Positions 9,464 to 18,006 of a stretch of 64,000 bases of DNA are shown here, one piece after another (the stretch's first letter is position 1; every line of letters starts with the position of its first letter). A program made the position numbers and the translations under genes. This DNA comes from Telluria antibiotica. GTDB lineage: Bacteria; Pseudomonadota; Gammaproteobacteria; Burkholderiales; Burkholderiaceae_D. The DNA lies in NCBI RefSeq assembly GCF_011682055.1, contig NZ_JAAQOM010000022.1:55248-119247 (forward strand), written 5' to 3'. The notes under the pieces are model-generated. The model searched no databases and was not told where the DNA came from. It saw only the letters and a program-made list of their open reading frames with translations.

Positions 9464-9533
9464 GGTGGGCACCCCGTGCCCACTATGCGCACCCGATACG
9501 CGTGCAAAGGTGGGCGGAGGCCGTCCACCCTAC
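9460..9533. repeat. GTAGGGTGGGC-type inverted-repeat element, copy 1
   Basis: 74 bp with GTAGGGTGGGC at one end and GTCCACCCTAC at the other. Inside are GTGGGCAC-CCC-GTGCCCAC and a second GGTGGGCGG...CCGTCCACC hairpin. The first T-A-G of the element is the stop codon of iorB, and the copy separates iorB from the convergent ybeY. Confidence 0.85.
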
Positions 9534-9552
9534 GTCGATGACATGACCCCTT

Positions 9553-10026
9553 TTATTCGTTGTCGGCGTACGGATCCGGATACCCGAGCACTTCCATGAT
9601 GTCGCGCTCGAGCTGTTCCATCTCTTCCGCTTCCTCGTCCGTCTCATGGTCGAAGCCCTGCGCGTGCAGCACGCCGTGCACGACGAGGTGCGCGGCATGT
9701 TCCTCGACCGTCTTCTTCTGGTCGTCCGCTTCGCGCTGCAGCACGTCCGTGCACAGCACGATGTCGGCCTGCGTCGGCTCGTCGTCGGCGATTTCCGCGC
9801 CCTCGTTGTAGGCGAACGTGAGCACGTTGGTGGCGTAGTCCTTGCCGCGGTACTCACGGTTCAGGGTCTGGCCTTCCTCGGCGTCGACGAAGCGGATCGC
9901 CAGTTCGGCCGGGCCGAGGAGGGATGCGCGCACCCAGCGCTCGACCATGTCGGGCGTGAGGTCCGCTTCCAGGCGGGTGTCGGGGTACTGGACGTCCAGT
10001 TCGAGGTTATGCTTTTTTTCGGACAT
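9553..10026 (-). CDS. ybeY: endoribonuclease YbeY
   Basis: 157 aa. The zinc site HGVLHAQGFDH gives H117, H121 and H127, the full UPF0054 signature; NREYRGKDYATNVLTF is the other conserved block. YbeY is needed for 16S rRNA 3' end maturation and ribosome quality control. It overlaps the end of phoH by 20 bp, so the two are translationally coupled. In related genomes corC follows directly; here iorAB and a repeat lie between. Confidence 0.96.
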   Translation of the reverse strand: MSEKKHNLELDVQYPDTRLEADLTPDMVERWVRASLLGPAELAIRFVDAEEGQTLNREYRGKDYATNVLTFAYNEGAEIADDEPTQADIVLCTDVLQREADDQKKTVEEHAAHLVVHGVLHAQGFDHETDEEAEEMEQLERDIMEVLGYPDPYADNE

Positions 10027-11083
10027 GGCGGGTGGCTGGTTTGTTCAAAGTGCCCGGGAGCGCGCCGAGTTCCTGCATCGACGCGGCCTTTTCATAAGCG
10101 TCGACGATGCGCGCCACCATCGGATGGCGCACCACGTCGGCGCTGGAGAACTGGGTGAAGGCGATGCCGCGCACGTCCTTCAGCACGTGCATGGCGTCGA
10201 CGAGGCCGCTCCTCTGCGTCTTGTGCAGGTCGACCTGCGTGACGTCGCCCGTGACGACGGCCTTGCTGCCGAAGCCGATCCGCGTGAGGAACATCTTCAT
10301 CTGCTCGACGGTCGTGTTCTGGGCCTCGTCCAGGATCACGAACGCGTGATTCAAGGTGCGGCCGCGCATGAACGCGAGCGGCGCGATCTCGATCACCTGC
10401 TTCTCGAACAGCTTCTGCGTGCGGTCGAAACCCAGCAGGTCGTACAGCGCGTCGTACAGCGGGCGCAGATACGGGTCGACCTTCTGCGCGAAGTCACCGG
10501 GCAGGAAGCCCAGGCGCTCGCCCGCTTCCACGGCGGGACGCGTCAGGATGATGCGTTTGACGGCATCGCGCTCCAGCGCGTCGACGGCGCAGGCGACAGC
10601 GAGATAGGTCTTGCCCGTGCCGGCCGGTCCGATGCCGAAGCTGATGTCGTGTTCGAGCACGGCCTTCAGGTACTGGATCTGGTGCGGCGTGCGGCCGCGC
10701 AGGTCGTGGCGGCGCGTCTTGAGCATCGGGCTGACGAGGTCTTCGTCGTCATCTGCCGCATCAGTGCCCTTGTCGGCTTCCTCGGTGACGGCGGCGCCGG
10801 GTTCTTTCGGCGGCGGCGCGTCGGCGTCCGGTGACTTGGGCTTCAGGCCCGCGCGCTGTTCGACGAGCGCCAGCTGCACTTCCTCGATCGGCACGACCTT
10901 GTCGGCCACGGCGTAGAAGCGCTCCAGCAGTTCGACGGCGCGCTCCGCATTGGTGCCGCTGACGATGAACTTCTCGCCGCGCCGGAAGACGGTCACGTCG
11001 AGCGCGGCCGAGATCTGGCGCAGGTTCTCGTCGAGCGGTCCGCAGAGGTGGGCGAGCCGCGTGTTATCGAGCGGCTCGGGCAT
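10007..11083 (-). CDS. ybeZ: PhoH family ATPase (YbeZ)
   Basis: 358 aa. After an N-terminal KH-like region (LDENLRQISAALDVTVFRRG) and an acidic, Pro-rich linker (about 80-118) comes the P-loop domain: Walker A GPAGTGKT at 152-159, Walker B FVILDEAQ at 248-255, and motif NTTVEQMKMFLTRIGFGSK. It is a cytosolic NTPase/RNA helicase-like partner of YbeY. The open frame extends far upstream through miaB, but MPEPLDNTRLAHLCGPLDEN is the family start, hence 11083. It lies 26 bp after the miaB stop. The acidic linker is longer than in E. coli YbeZ. Confidence 0.95.
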   Translation of the reverse strand: MPEPLDNTRLAHLCGPLDENLRQISAALDVTVFRRGEKFIVSGTNAERAVELLERFYAVADKVVPIEEVQLALVEQRAGLKPKSPDADAPPPKEPGAAVTEEADKGTDAADDDEDLVSPMLKTRRHDLRGRTPHQIQYLKAVLEHDISFGIGPAGTGKTYLAVACAVDALERDAVKRIILTRPAVEAGERLGFLPGDFAQKVDPYLRPLYDALYDLLGFDRTQKLFEKQVIEIAPLAFMRGRTLNHAFVILDEAQNTTVEQMKMFLTRIGFGSKAVVTGDVTQVDLHKTQRSGLVDAMHVLKDVRGIAFTQFSSADVVRHPMVARIVDAYEKAASMQELGALPGTLNKPATRHVRKKA

Positions 11084-11109
11084 GAAGTACGAAGGCGGAG
11101 TAGGCGTTT

Positions 11110-12486
11110 TCAACTGGCTTTGGCAATCGTATCGAGGCTGGCGACCAGGTCGCCGCGCAGGGTGTAATCCAGGCTTTCCGTGATGCGCACGTCGACCAGC
11201 CGGCCGACGAGCACATCGCAGGACGCGCCCGGGAAGAAGTTGACGACGCGGTTGTTCTCGGTGCGCCCCTGGAGTTCGCCCCCGCCCTTCTTGGACGGGC
11301 CTTCGACCAGGATGCGCTGCACGGTGCCGACCATCGCGGCACTCGTCTTGCGGGTATTGGCATCGATCTGCGCCTGCAGGCGCTGCAGGCGTGCGAGCTT
11401 GACCTCGTGCGGCGTATCGTCCGCCAGGTTCGCGGCCGGTGTGCCGGGGCGCTTGCTGAAGATGAAGGAGAAGCTGTTGTCGAAACCGACGTCCTCGACG
11501 AGCTTCATCATCGCCTCGAAATCGGCGTCCGTCTCGCCCGGGAAGCCGACGATGAAGTCGGACGAGATCGAGATGTCGGGGCGGACGGCCTTGATGCGGC
11601 GGATGATCGATTTGTATTCGAGGCCCGTGTAGCCGCGCTTCATCGCCTGCAGGATGCGGTCGGAACCGTGCTGCACGGGCAGGTACAGGTGATTGACCAG
11701 CTGCGGGATCTTCGCGTACGCGTCGATCAGGCGCTGGGTGAATTCCTTCGGGTGGCTCGTGACGAAGCGCAGGCGCTCGATGCCGGGGATCTCCGCCACG
11801 TATTCCAGCAGCAGGGCAAAGTCCGCAATCTCGGCGCCGGCCGTTCCGCCCGGCTCCATCGCGCCGCGGTAGGCGTTCACGTTCTGCCCCAGCAGCATGA
11901 TTTCCTTGACGCCTTGCGCAGCCAGGCCGGCGACTTCCGTCAGCACGTCCTCGAAGCGGCGCGACACTTCCTCGCCGCGCGTGTACGGCACGACGCAGTA
12001 GCTGCAATATTTGCTGCAGCCTTCCATGATCGACACGTACGCGACCGGGCCGTCGACCTTGGCGGGCGGCAGGTGGTCGAACTTTTCGATTTCCGGGAAG
12101 CTGATGTCGACCTGCGCGGCGCCCGTGTGGCGGCGCAGCTGGATCATCTGCGGCAGGCGGTGCAGCGTCTGCGGCCCGAACACCATGTCCACGTGCGGCG
12201 CGCGCTTGACGATGGCGTCGCCTTCCTGCGACGCCACACAGCCGCCCACGCCGATGATCAGGTCGGGCTTGGCGCGCTTGAGTTCCTTCAGGCGGCCGAG
12301 GTCGGAAAACACTTTTTCCTGCGCCTTTTCGCGCACGGAGCAGGTGTTGAACAGGATCACGTCGGCGTCATCCGGGGTGTCGGTGCGTACGAGCCCGTCG
12401 GACGCGCCCAGCACGTCCGCCATCTTGTCCGAGTCGTACTCGTTCATTTGGCAACCGAAGGTCTTGATGAATACTTTTTTCTGCAT
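11110..12486 (-). CDS. miaB: tRNA-2-methylthio-N6-dimethylallyladenosine synthase
   Basis: 458 aa radical-SAM methylthiotransferase that adds the 2-methylthio group to i6A37. The N-terminal cluster ligands are C12, C49 and C83; the radical-SAM CX3CX2C is C157-C161-C164 in EGCSKYCSYC; a TRAM domain ends the protein (ILVEGPSKKG...GRTENNRVVNF). Its substrate tRNA is made by MiaA, encoded at 31174-32127. It is the first gene of miaB-phoH-ybeY. Confidence 0.97.
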   Translation of the reverse strand: MQKKVFIKTFGCQMNEYDSDKMADVLGASDGLVRTDTPDDADVILFNTCSVREKAQEKVFSDLGRLKELKRAKPDLIIGVGGCVASQEGDAIVKRAPHVDMVFGPQTLHRLPQMIQLRRHTGAAQVDISFPEIEKFDHLPPAKVDGPVAYVSIMEGCSKYCSYCVVPYTRGEEVSRRFEDVLTEVAGLAAQGVKEIMLLGQNVNAYRGAMEPGGTAGAEIADFALLLEYVAEIPGIERLRFVTSHPKEFTQRLIDAYAKIPQLVNHLYLPVQHGSDRILQAMKRGYTGLEYKSIIRRIKAVRPDISISSDFIVGFPGETDADFEAMMKLVEDVGFDNSFSFIFSKRPGTPAANLADDTPHEVKLARLQRLQAQIDANTRKTSAAMVGTVQRILVEGPSKKGGGELQGRTENNRVVNFFPGASCDVLVGRLVDVRITESLDYTLRGDLVASLDTIAKAS

Positions 12487-13165
12487 GGAATGCTTACAAG
12501 TGCTGATGCTTTGACAAGTGGAAGTCCAGTTTACCGTAAATCGGATAAGGGGCCGGCAAAGCCGGTGCGTGCGGCCGTGCGCACCGTCGGCGTGTGGCTT
12601 CGCGGCATTGGGAATTTCCAGTAATAAATTTTCAAACAGTCGGTTACATTGTTAAATCTTGAATTTTCCTTGCCAGCTGTTATCTTTAAAGTTGCCGATC
12701 CGACTCGAACAGGTTTTCCGTTGTGAATCAACCAGTTCGTGTAGCTCGGCAATTGCAAAATTAGCCTAAAAAAACACTTGCGTGCGCCACAATTTGTCAC
12801 CATGTGCTGAAATGACTATGTGACAAGCTTTCCACCGGTTAGCTTGATTTCGGCCAACGATTTTTGTGCTCAGGTCGAGTGTGAACCCGGCATATGAGTT
12901 TGATAATTTGTCCGAAAAACAAGTGCATGTGGGAAGCGGGAAGTGCAAAAACCGCAGCGGCGACGGCAGTTCTGTCGCGGCGCCCCGTCCGGCAACGCAA
13001 CCGCCTGGCGGTGCGCGGGGTACGGACAGGTTCCGACGCTGCATCGGTTTTTCGTGCTTCCCGCCGAGGGGGCGCACGCGGTCCGGTAACGTCGCCGGCA
13101 GGTCAGGTGAATGCCTGGTCAGTCGGTAACGCGATTCCGGAACTTAGGTTGACGAAACTTAGTCA
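12487..13165. other. long intergenic region without a convincing gene
   Basis: About 680 bp upstream of miaB (leftward) and the HTH gene (rightward). The part from 12610 to 12910 is clearly richer in A/T than the flanks, typical of regulatory DNA or of foreign sequence. Open frames here (for example 12531-12803 on the minus strand) lack ribosome-binding sites and recognisable domains. It must hold the miaB promoter. I see no terminator, tRNA or known repeat. Confidence 0.5.
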
Positions 13166-13193
13166 TTTACACGGTTCGTAAAAGAACTATTTT
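13166..13193 (+). promoter_or_regulatory. candidate sigma-70 promoter for the HTH gene
   Basis: TTTACA at 13166-13171 and TATTTT at 13188-13193 with a 16-bp spacer. Transcription would start about 13200, giving a very short leader before the ATG at 13213. The hexamers are moderate matches; no other candidate fits better. Confidence 0.4.
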
Positions 13194-13212
13194 AACCATT
13201 CACGAGGTCATC

Positions 13213-13629
13213 ATGGCACATCATGCTTTGTCATCACAGGAAAGCTACAACCCGAACCACTTGCTGGACATTCTGCTCGGCAAGATGCAGCTGAAGAACG
13301 ATGCGGCGCTGTCGCGCATGCTGGAAGTCGCTCCGCCGGTGATCAGCAAGATCCGTCACCACCGCCTGCCCGTCGGCGCTTCGCTGCTGATCCGCATGCA
13401 CGAAGTGACCGGCATGAGCATCCGCGATCTGCGTGACCTGATGGGCGACCGCCGGACCAAATATCGCCTGTCGGATGCGCAAGGCCGTCCGAAGCCTGAA
13501 GAAAAAGCTGCACAGCAAGCTGCCCAGCAGGCCGCGCAACAACAAGGTCAGCCGCAAGTTCAGCAGGGCCAACAGTCGCAACCGAACGACGCTTCGCCAT
13601 CCAAGCCGTCGGGCAACTATGCGCACTGA
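13213..13629 (+). CDS. small HTH protein with Gln/Ala-rich tail
   Basis: 138 aa. Residues about 15-75 (HLLDILLGKMQLKNDAALSR...RMHEVTGMSIRDLRDLMGD) resemble a Cro/CI or XRE-type helix-turn-helix domain, including an AALSRMLEVAPPVISKIRHH recognition region. Residues 95-125 are dominated by Gln and Ala repeats, then Pro/Ser. I infer DNA binding; the target is unknown. It stands alone behind a long intergenic region and is followed by two perfect hairpins. Similar short proteins occur widely in Oxalobacteraceae as unnamed proteins, but I cannot name a family with certainty. Confidence 0.75.
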   Translation: MAHHALSSQESYNPNHLLDILLGKMQLKNDAALSRMLEVAPPVISKIRHHRLPVGASLLIRMHEVTGMSIRDLRDLMGDRRTKYRLSDAQGRPKPEEKAAQQAAQQAAQQQGQPQVQQGQQSQPNDASPSKPSGNYAH

Positions 13630-13635
13630 AGCCGT

Positions 13636-13663
13636 GGGCATGACAGACGGTCCTGTCATGCCC
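13636..13663 (+). terminator. perfect 11-bp hairpin after the HTH gene
   Basis: GGGCATGACAG, a 6-base loop, then CTGTCATGCCC, 7 bases past the stop codon. No T-run follows, so it is either a Rho-aided or an mRNA 3'-end stabilising structure. It lies in the gap between convergent genes. Confidence 0.6.
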
Positions 13664-13675
13664 TCGGTTCGACCC

Positions 13676-13698
13676 GGCAGCGAGACGTCCTCGCTGCC
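13676..13698. terminator. second perfect hairpin (9 bp) in the convergent gap
   Basis: GGCAGCGAG-ACGTC-CTCGCTGCC, 12 bp after the first hairpin. It also lacks a T-run on either strand. Two perfect stem-loops back to back between convergent genes suggest a bidirectional transcription block. Confidence 0.5.
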
Positions 13699-13733
13699 GT
13701 CATCATGACCATCCTGGGCCTGGACGGCCTCGT

Positions 13734-14576
13734 TCAAGCCATCAGGATGGTCGACATCTCGCCGAACTGCACTTCCGTTTCGCGGAACAGGTGCAGATAG
13801 GCTTCCTCGTTCAATCCCATCGCATCCCATGCCAAGCTGGATACGCGCGGCACCAGTTCCTCGTCTTCGCCGGCCAGGTCGAGCGCGTGGACGATGGCAT
13901 TGGCCACGTGCACGATGGCCGCAAGGAAACCAGCGCCGTGCATGTCGGGCGCATGGTGGCAGGCGATCGCGTGGCGCATCGTGTCCGAAAAGTTCCAGTG
14001 GTCGGCCAGGGCGACCCCGGCGTCGACGTGATCGATGCCCAGCACGGCGCGTTCGGCCTCCAGCCAGTCGCCGCCATGCTGCGCGCGCCATGCAACGACC
14101 TGGGCATAGGCGTCGGGATGGCCCGTCACGAGCACGAGTTTGCCGATGTCGTGCAGCAAGCCGGCCGTGAAGGCGATGTCCTGGTTGAAGCGCATCCGGC
14201 GCGCGAGCGCGCGAGCGCACACGGCCGTGGCGATCGAATGGCGCCAGAACGACTTGTCGTGAAACCCGGCGCAGCGTCCGCTGGGGAAGCAACCGGTGAT
14301 GGCAGCCGCCGTGATCAGGTTGCGCGTGGCCTGGAAGCCGAGGAACGTGATGGCTTGCTGGATCGTCGTGACCTTCACCTGCAGGCCGAACGACGACGAA
14401 TTGGCGAGGCGCAGCGTCTTGGCCGTCAACGCCTGGTCGTACGACACCTTTTTCGCCAGCACGGAAATGTCGATGTCGTCTTGTTCTATGCTGCTGAGCA
14501 ATTCCATCACGACGGCGGGCAGCGACGGCAAGTCTTGCACGCCGGCTGCGAGCTGTTCGGGTAACAGGCGGTTCAT
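13734..14576 (-). CDS. HDOD domain-containing protein
   Basis: 280 aa, essentially one HDOD domain: LPSLPAVVMELLSSIEQDDIDISVLAKKVSYDQALTAKTLRLANS is the diagnostic start and FLGFQATRNLI follows. A partial HD pattern (HDIGKLVLV) and later HH residues (IACHHAPD) are visible. HDOD proteins act as non-catalytic signalling scaffolds in two-component and cyclic-di-GMP networks; the role of this one is unknown. The upstream small gene overlaps it by 4 bp (ATGA), so the two are coupled. Confidence 0.9.
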   Translation of the reverse strand: MNRLLPEQLAAGVQDLPSLPAVVMELLSSIEQDDIDISVLAKKVSYDQALTAKTLRLANSSSFGLQVKVTTIQQAITFLGFQATRNLITAAAITGCFPSGRCAGFHDKSFWRHSIATAVCARALARRMRFNQDIAFTAGLLHDIGKLVLVTGHPDAYAQVVAWRAQHGGDWLEAERAVLGIDHVDAGVALADHWNFSDTMRHAIACHHAPDMHGAGFLAAIVHVANAIVHALDLAGEDEELVPRVSSLAWDAMGLNEEAYLHLFRETEVQFGEMSTILMA

Positions 14577-14905
14577 GCGTCCTCCCCGCGTTGCAAACGA
14601 TAATCTTCCACGTAGCGGCGCAGGATGCCCGTACCCCAGTCGCCGAGGTCGTCGCGATCATGGATGCGGAACAGGTGATCGAGCCGCGCCTGGATCGCCA
14701 CCGGATCGATAGGCACAGCCGCCGGGGCCGCTTGCAGGATGGGCAGCATGTCGATGCCGTGCCGTCCCAGCGACGCGAGCATCGATTCCGTCAAGACCAC
14801 GCCCTGCGCCAGCAAGACGTTGCCCCTGCCGTCGAGCACGACATCGGACAACACCATTCCCGGACGGGTCTCGGCCAGCGGCGTCAGCTGGAAAGGACCG
14901 CTCAT
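14573..14905 (-). CDS. small partner of the HDOD protein, unknown family
   Basis: 110 aa from MSGPFQLTPL (14905); an upstream in-frame ATG at 14929 is less likely. The core LAETRPGMVLSDVVLDGRGN-VLLAQGVVLTESMLASLGRHGI resembles the short N-terminal segment that precedes HD-GYP or HDOD domains in many larger response proteins, here encoded separately. The C-terminal half is helical (ARLDHLFRIHDRDDLGDWGT). Coupling by ATGA to the HDOD gene suggests the two products form one complex. Confidence 0.75.
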   Translation of the reverse strand: MSGPFQLTPLAETRPGMVLSDVVLDGRGNVLLAQGVVLTESMLASLGRHGIDMLPILQAAPAAVPIDPVAIQARLDHLFRIHDRDDLGDWGTGILRRYVEDYRLQRGEDA

Positions 14906-15006
14906 GCTTCCCTCATTTATTCTTGGCAATGTATTGATATTACCATCGGGTCAGGGGCTGTGAGCCGCTTAATGCAGTCTTAATCCGGGCAAGGTACGAT
15001 GGCCGG

Positions 15007-15558
15007 ATGACCAGTCAACGCTATATTGCTTTATTAAGAGGCGTGAATGTCGGGCGGGCAAAACGTGTTGCCATGGCCGACTTGCGCAAACTGATCGCCG
15101 ATCTCGGCTACGACAATGTGCGCAGCCTGCTCAACAGCGGCAACGTCGTCTTCACCGGTCCTGCCAAGCCGCACGACACGGTGGCGACCGAGATCGAGGA
15201 CGCGCTGGTGCTCAAGCTCGGCGTCGCGTCCCGCACCATCGTGCTCGGGTGCGCTGACCTGGACGCGATCATTTCTTCCAATCCATTGCTCGACGTCGCG
15301 ACCGACCATGCGCGCCTGCTGACTTTCATCCTCGGCGGTGCCCATTCGCGCGCAGCCATCGAACCCTTGTGCGGCCAGGACTGGCGTCCGGGCGCGGTGG
15401 CGCTGGGCGAGCGCGCCGCCTACGTCTGGTGCCCCGACGGTGTCCTCGACAGTAGGGCGGCCGCGGCGCTGGGCAAGCAGTTGGGCGATGGGACGACCGC
15501 GCGCAACTGGGCGACGCTGAGCAAGCTGCGCGCGCTGTGCCAGGAATTGCCGGCCTGA
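15007..15558 (+). CDS. DUF1697 family protein
   Basis: 183 aa. The start MTSQRYIALLRGVNVGRAKRV and LLNSGNVVFTG are the hallmark DUF1697 sequences. The molecular function of this family is unknown. It is monocistronic on the plus strand, between the divergent HDOD pair and a 426-bp intergenic stretch. Complete by length. Confidence 0.9.
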   Translation: MTSQRYIALLRGVNVGRAKRVAMADLRKLIADLGYDNVRSLLNSGNVVFTGPAKPHDTVATEIEDALVLKLGVASRTIVLGCADLDAIISSNPLLDVATDHARLLTFILGGAHSRAAIEPLCGQDWRPGAVALGERAAYVWCPDGVLDSRAAAALGKQLGDGTTARNWATLSKLRALCQELPA

Positions 15559-15984
15559 GCCATCCGGGCGCGGCAACGCCCCGCTGCATTAGGAGATTTC
15601 GCGCCGATGAACAGATGGCAAAGTTAATCGATTCACCATGCGACAAATGCATTCATTATTCGAACGGCTATTGATAAGTTATTAAAAGCCGCAGTGGTTG
15701 ATTGCGATTTATTTATCGAATAGATGGGATTGGCAATAAAAAGCGATATCAAGTTGATCATCCGTGTTGCGATTCAAAATTTTTTCCGCGCACGGTATAC
15801 ACGACGCTTTTCTTTACGAGTATAGTCTCCATATCCCCATTGCCTTCGGGCATCAAAACAATATCAAACGCACACGTTTGAATACCCTGCGGTCCCGCAC
15901 CGCCGCCTTCGCGTCCACTCGGCACTTCGGAAGGCATGCAACACCCAGCCGTATCACGCACCTTCGACTTTGTAGAGTACCGAT
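15559..15984. other. intergenic region upstream of the FtsH-like gene
   Basis: 426 bp, A/T-rich from 15640 to 15850 in contrast to the GC-rich flanks. A TATAGT hexamer lies at 15825-15830 but no convincing -35 accompanies it. No repeat, RNA gene or coding frame is supported. It must hold the promoter of the gene at 15985. Confidence 0.45.
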
Positions 15985-17949
15985 ATGCCCAATTTTGCCC
16001 GACTTCAAATTGCCTTTAAGAATGTTTATGTCCGGATTCTAGCTGCCGTATTGCTCGGCGTTGTCACGGGCTGGGCAATCTACAAGGCCGATATCCCGCA
16101 AGATCCGTCGCCGGTCGTCTATTCCCAGAACATTTCCGAGATCACCCAACTGGCATCTCAGAAAGACCGCCTGGATTATCTGATCGTGGCAAAGCCGCTG
16201 TCGGATTCGCCGCGCTATATCTATAAGTTCAAAGGCACGCCGGAATTGCACGTCGTGAAAGTGCCAAGCACATCGCACTTGTCGCTGGAGCGCGAAGTGC
16301 TGCTGAAGAATGCGATCCCGTATTCCATCGCCAAGGACGATTACCTGGCGTCGCACAAGGCCGTCATGCAGGACGAAGGCGAAGGCGTCGGTGCCGACAT
16401 CCTCGACTTCATGAAGCGCCACGCGCTCGACCTGACCGTGCTGGTGGTGATCCTGTACGCCATGAAATTCGGCATCCCGGGCATGGGCATGAGCAGCCAG
16501 CTGATCACGCCGGACAAGCTGAAGGGCAGCCTGGACGACCTGATCGGCATGGAAGACATCAAGCAGGAAGTGCTGCACCTGGAAGACATGATCCGCAACC
16601 GCGAGTTGTACAAAGAGCACAACATCGACAAGCCGTTCAACGTCATGCTGACGGGTCCGGCCGGTACGGGCAAGACGAAGCTGGTGGGCTACCTGGCCAA
16701 GCGCCTCGACATTCCGCTGATCCAGGCGTCCGGCTCGGCGCTGGAATCGGGCTATGTCGGCGGCGGTTCGAAGGCGCTGAACGCCCTGTACCGCAAGGCG
16801 TCGAGCAAGGGCCGCTGCATCATCTTCCTGGATGAGGCGCAAAGCCTGTTCATGCCGCGCGGCCGCAGCGAAAAGAAATGGGAAGACGACACGGCGAACA
16901 CCCTGCTGGGCCTGCTGGACGGCGTCAAGAGCGACAAGGGCCAGGGCGTGATCTGGGTCGTCGCCTCGAACTTCGACGATGCGTCGACGGAGATGGACGA
17001 AGCGATGCTGCGCCGTTTCTCCGTGAAGATCAATTTCCGCCTGCCGAACAAGGGCGAGCGCAAGGAACTGCTGCGCAGTTTCCTGGCACGCAAGAAGGAA
17101 GGCCTCGTGGATTGGAACGACCTCGACCTGGACCAGGTCGCGGAAATGACGCAGAACCTGAGCCCGGCGCTGCTGGAAACCGTGGTCGAGCGCGCGTCGA
17201 TGATCTCGATCCAGGAAAAGGCGATCATCAACACGGACCTGCTGTTCCGCGCCTACGAGCGCGCCACGATCGGCTTGACCGACCGCGCCACGACGGCCGA
17301 GAAGCACAAGCAGCGCGAGCGCATCGCCGTGCACGAACTGGGTCACTTCTTCATGCAGATCGACCCGCACCTGCGTGCCGGCATGAGCCTGGCCGAGGTC
17401 AAGGAAAAGTCGCATCTGCTGAAGATCAGCACGGAAGCGGTGTCCAAGATCGGTGCGCTGGGCTATGTGCTGCAATCCGGTGACGACATGTCGCTGCGCA
17501 CGCTGGAAGAAATGGAGCGCGACGTGATCGGCCTGTACGGCGGCGTGGCGGCGGAAGAACTGTTCTACGGCGCACGCGGCATTTCCGTCGGCAGCCAGAA
17601 CGACATCGAAAAGATCACGAAGATGCTGAACCTGATGGTCGGCCGCCTGTCGATGTATTCGCGCGCCAAGATCGACTACAGCCAGTTGCAGAACGACGCG
17701 TCCGGCGAGCACACCTTGCGCCAGGTGGAGGAGAAATCGGATGAGCTGTACAACTACACGCTGAATTCGATCCGCGACTACAAGGACGTGATCCTGTCGA
17801 TCAAGGAAACGCTGCTCGACCAGTACGTGCTGTCGAAGGATGCCGTGTTCGAGCTGCTGGAAGCACACCAGGATGCGCTGATGGCCGGCTTGAACGCGCC
17901 GCGCCACGCGAGCCTGAAGCTGTGCGCCGAAGAGGCGGCGGTGGCCTAA
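15985..17949 (+). CDS. divergent FtsH-like membrane AAA+ metalloprotease
   Basis: 654 aa. Topology copies FtsH: a membrane span at about 17-33, roughly 110 residues outside, a second span at about 147-165, then the AAA domain. Walker A is GPAGTGKT (224-231), Walker B IIFLDE (279-284), and the pore loop YVGGG (257-261) keeps the aromatic-hydrophobic-Gly pattern. The SRH region is unusual: MLRRFSVKI rather than the FtsH LRPGRFD. The protease site is intact: HELGH at 450-454 and D540 in GSQND as third zinc ligand, after GGVAAEELFYG. So it should be an active ATP-dependent protease, but clearly a paralogue rather than housekeeping FtsH. Single gene with a strong terminator; substrate unknown. Confidence 0.85.
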   Translation: MPNFARLQIAFKNVYVRILAAVLLGVVTGWAIYKADIPQDPSPVVYSQNISEITQLASQKDRLDYLIVAKPLSDSPRYIYKFKGTPELHVVKVPSTSHLSLEREVLLKNAIPYSIAKDDYLASHKAVMQDEGEGVGADILDFMKRHALDLTVLVVILYAMKFGIPGMGMSSQLITPDKLKGSLDDLIGMEDIKQEVLHLEDMIRNRELYKEHNIDKPFNVMLTGPAGTGKTKLVGYLAKRLDIPLIQASGSALESGYVGGGSKALNALYRKASSKGRCIIFLDEAQSLFMPRGRSEKKWEDDTANTLLGLLDGVKSDKGQGVIWVVASNFDDASTEMDEAMLRRFSVKINFRLPNKGERKELLRSFLARKKEGLVDWNDLDLDQVAEMTQNLSPALLETVVERASMISIQEKAIINTDLLFRAYERATIGLTDRATTAEKHKQRERIAVHELGHFFMQIDPHLRAGMSLAEVKEKSHLLKISTEAVSKIGALGYVLQSGDDMSLRTLEEMERDVIGLYGGVAAEELFYGARGISVGSQNDIEKITKMLNLMVGRLSMYSRAKIDYSQLQNDASGEHTLRQVEEKSDELYNYTLNSIRDYKDVILSIKETLLDQYVLSKDAVFELLEAHQDALMAGLNAPRHASLKLCAEEAAVA

Positions 17950-17974
17950 GTAAAAGTTTGGTGGTGGTGATGAT

Positions 17975-18006
17975 GCGGCGGGCAGCGATGTCCGCCGCTT
18001 TTTTTT
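17975..18006 (+). terminator. Rho-independent terminator, probably bidirectional
   Basis: GCGGCGG (17975-17981) pairs with CCGCCGC (17992-17998) and is followed by eight T. It ends the FtsH-like gene and overlaps the stop codon of the convergent beta-propeller gene, for which the A-run on the other strand would also serve. Confidence 0.85.

Noticed and set aside
7154..9472. 772-codon minus-strand frame opposite iorB
   Set aside because: Antisense to a gene with clear family motifs; dominated by Arg/His/Asp and lacking any recognisable domain.
12531..12803. 90-codon minus-strand frame in the A/T-rich gap upstream of miaB
   Set aside because: No ribosome-binding site, no family features and composition unlike the coding regions; treated as intergenic.
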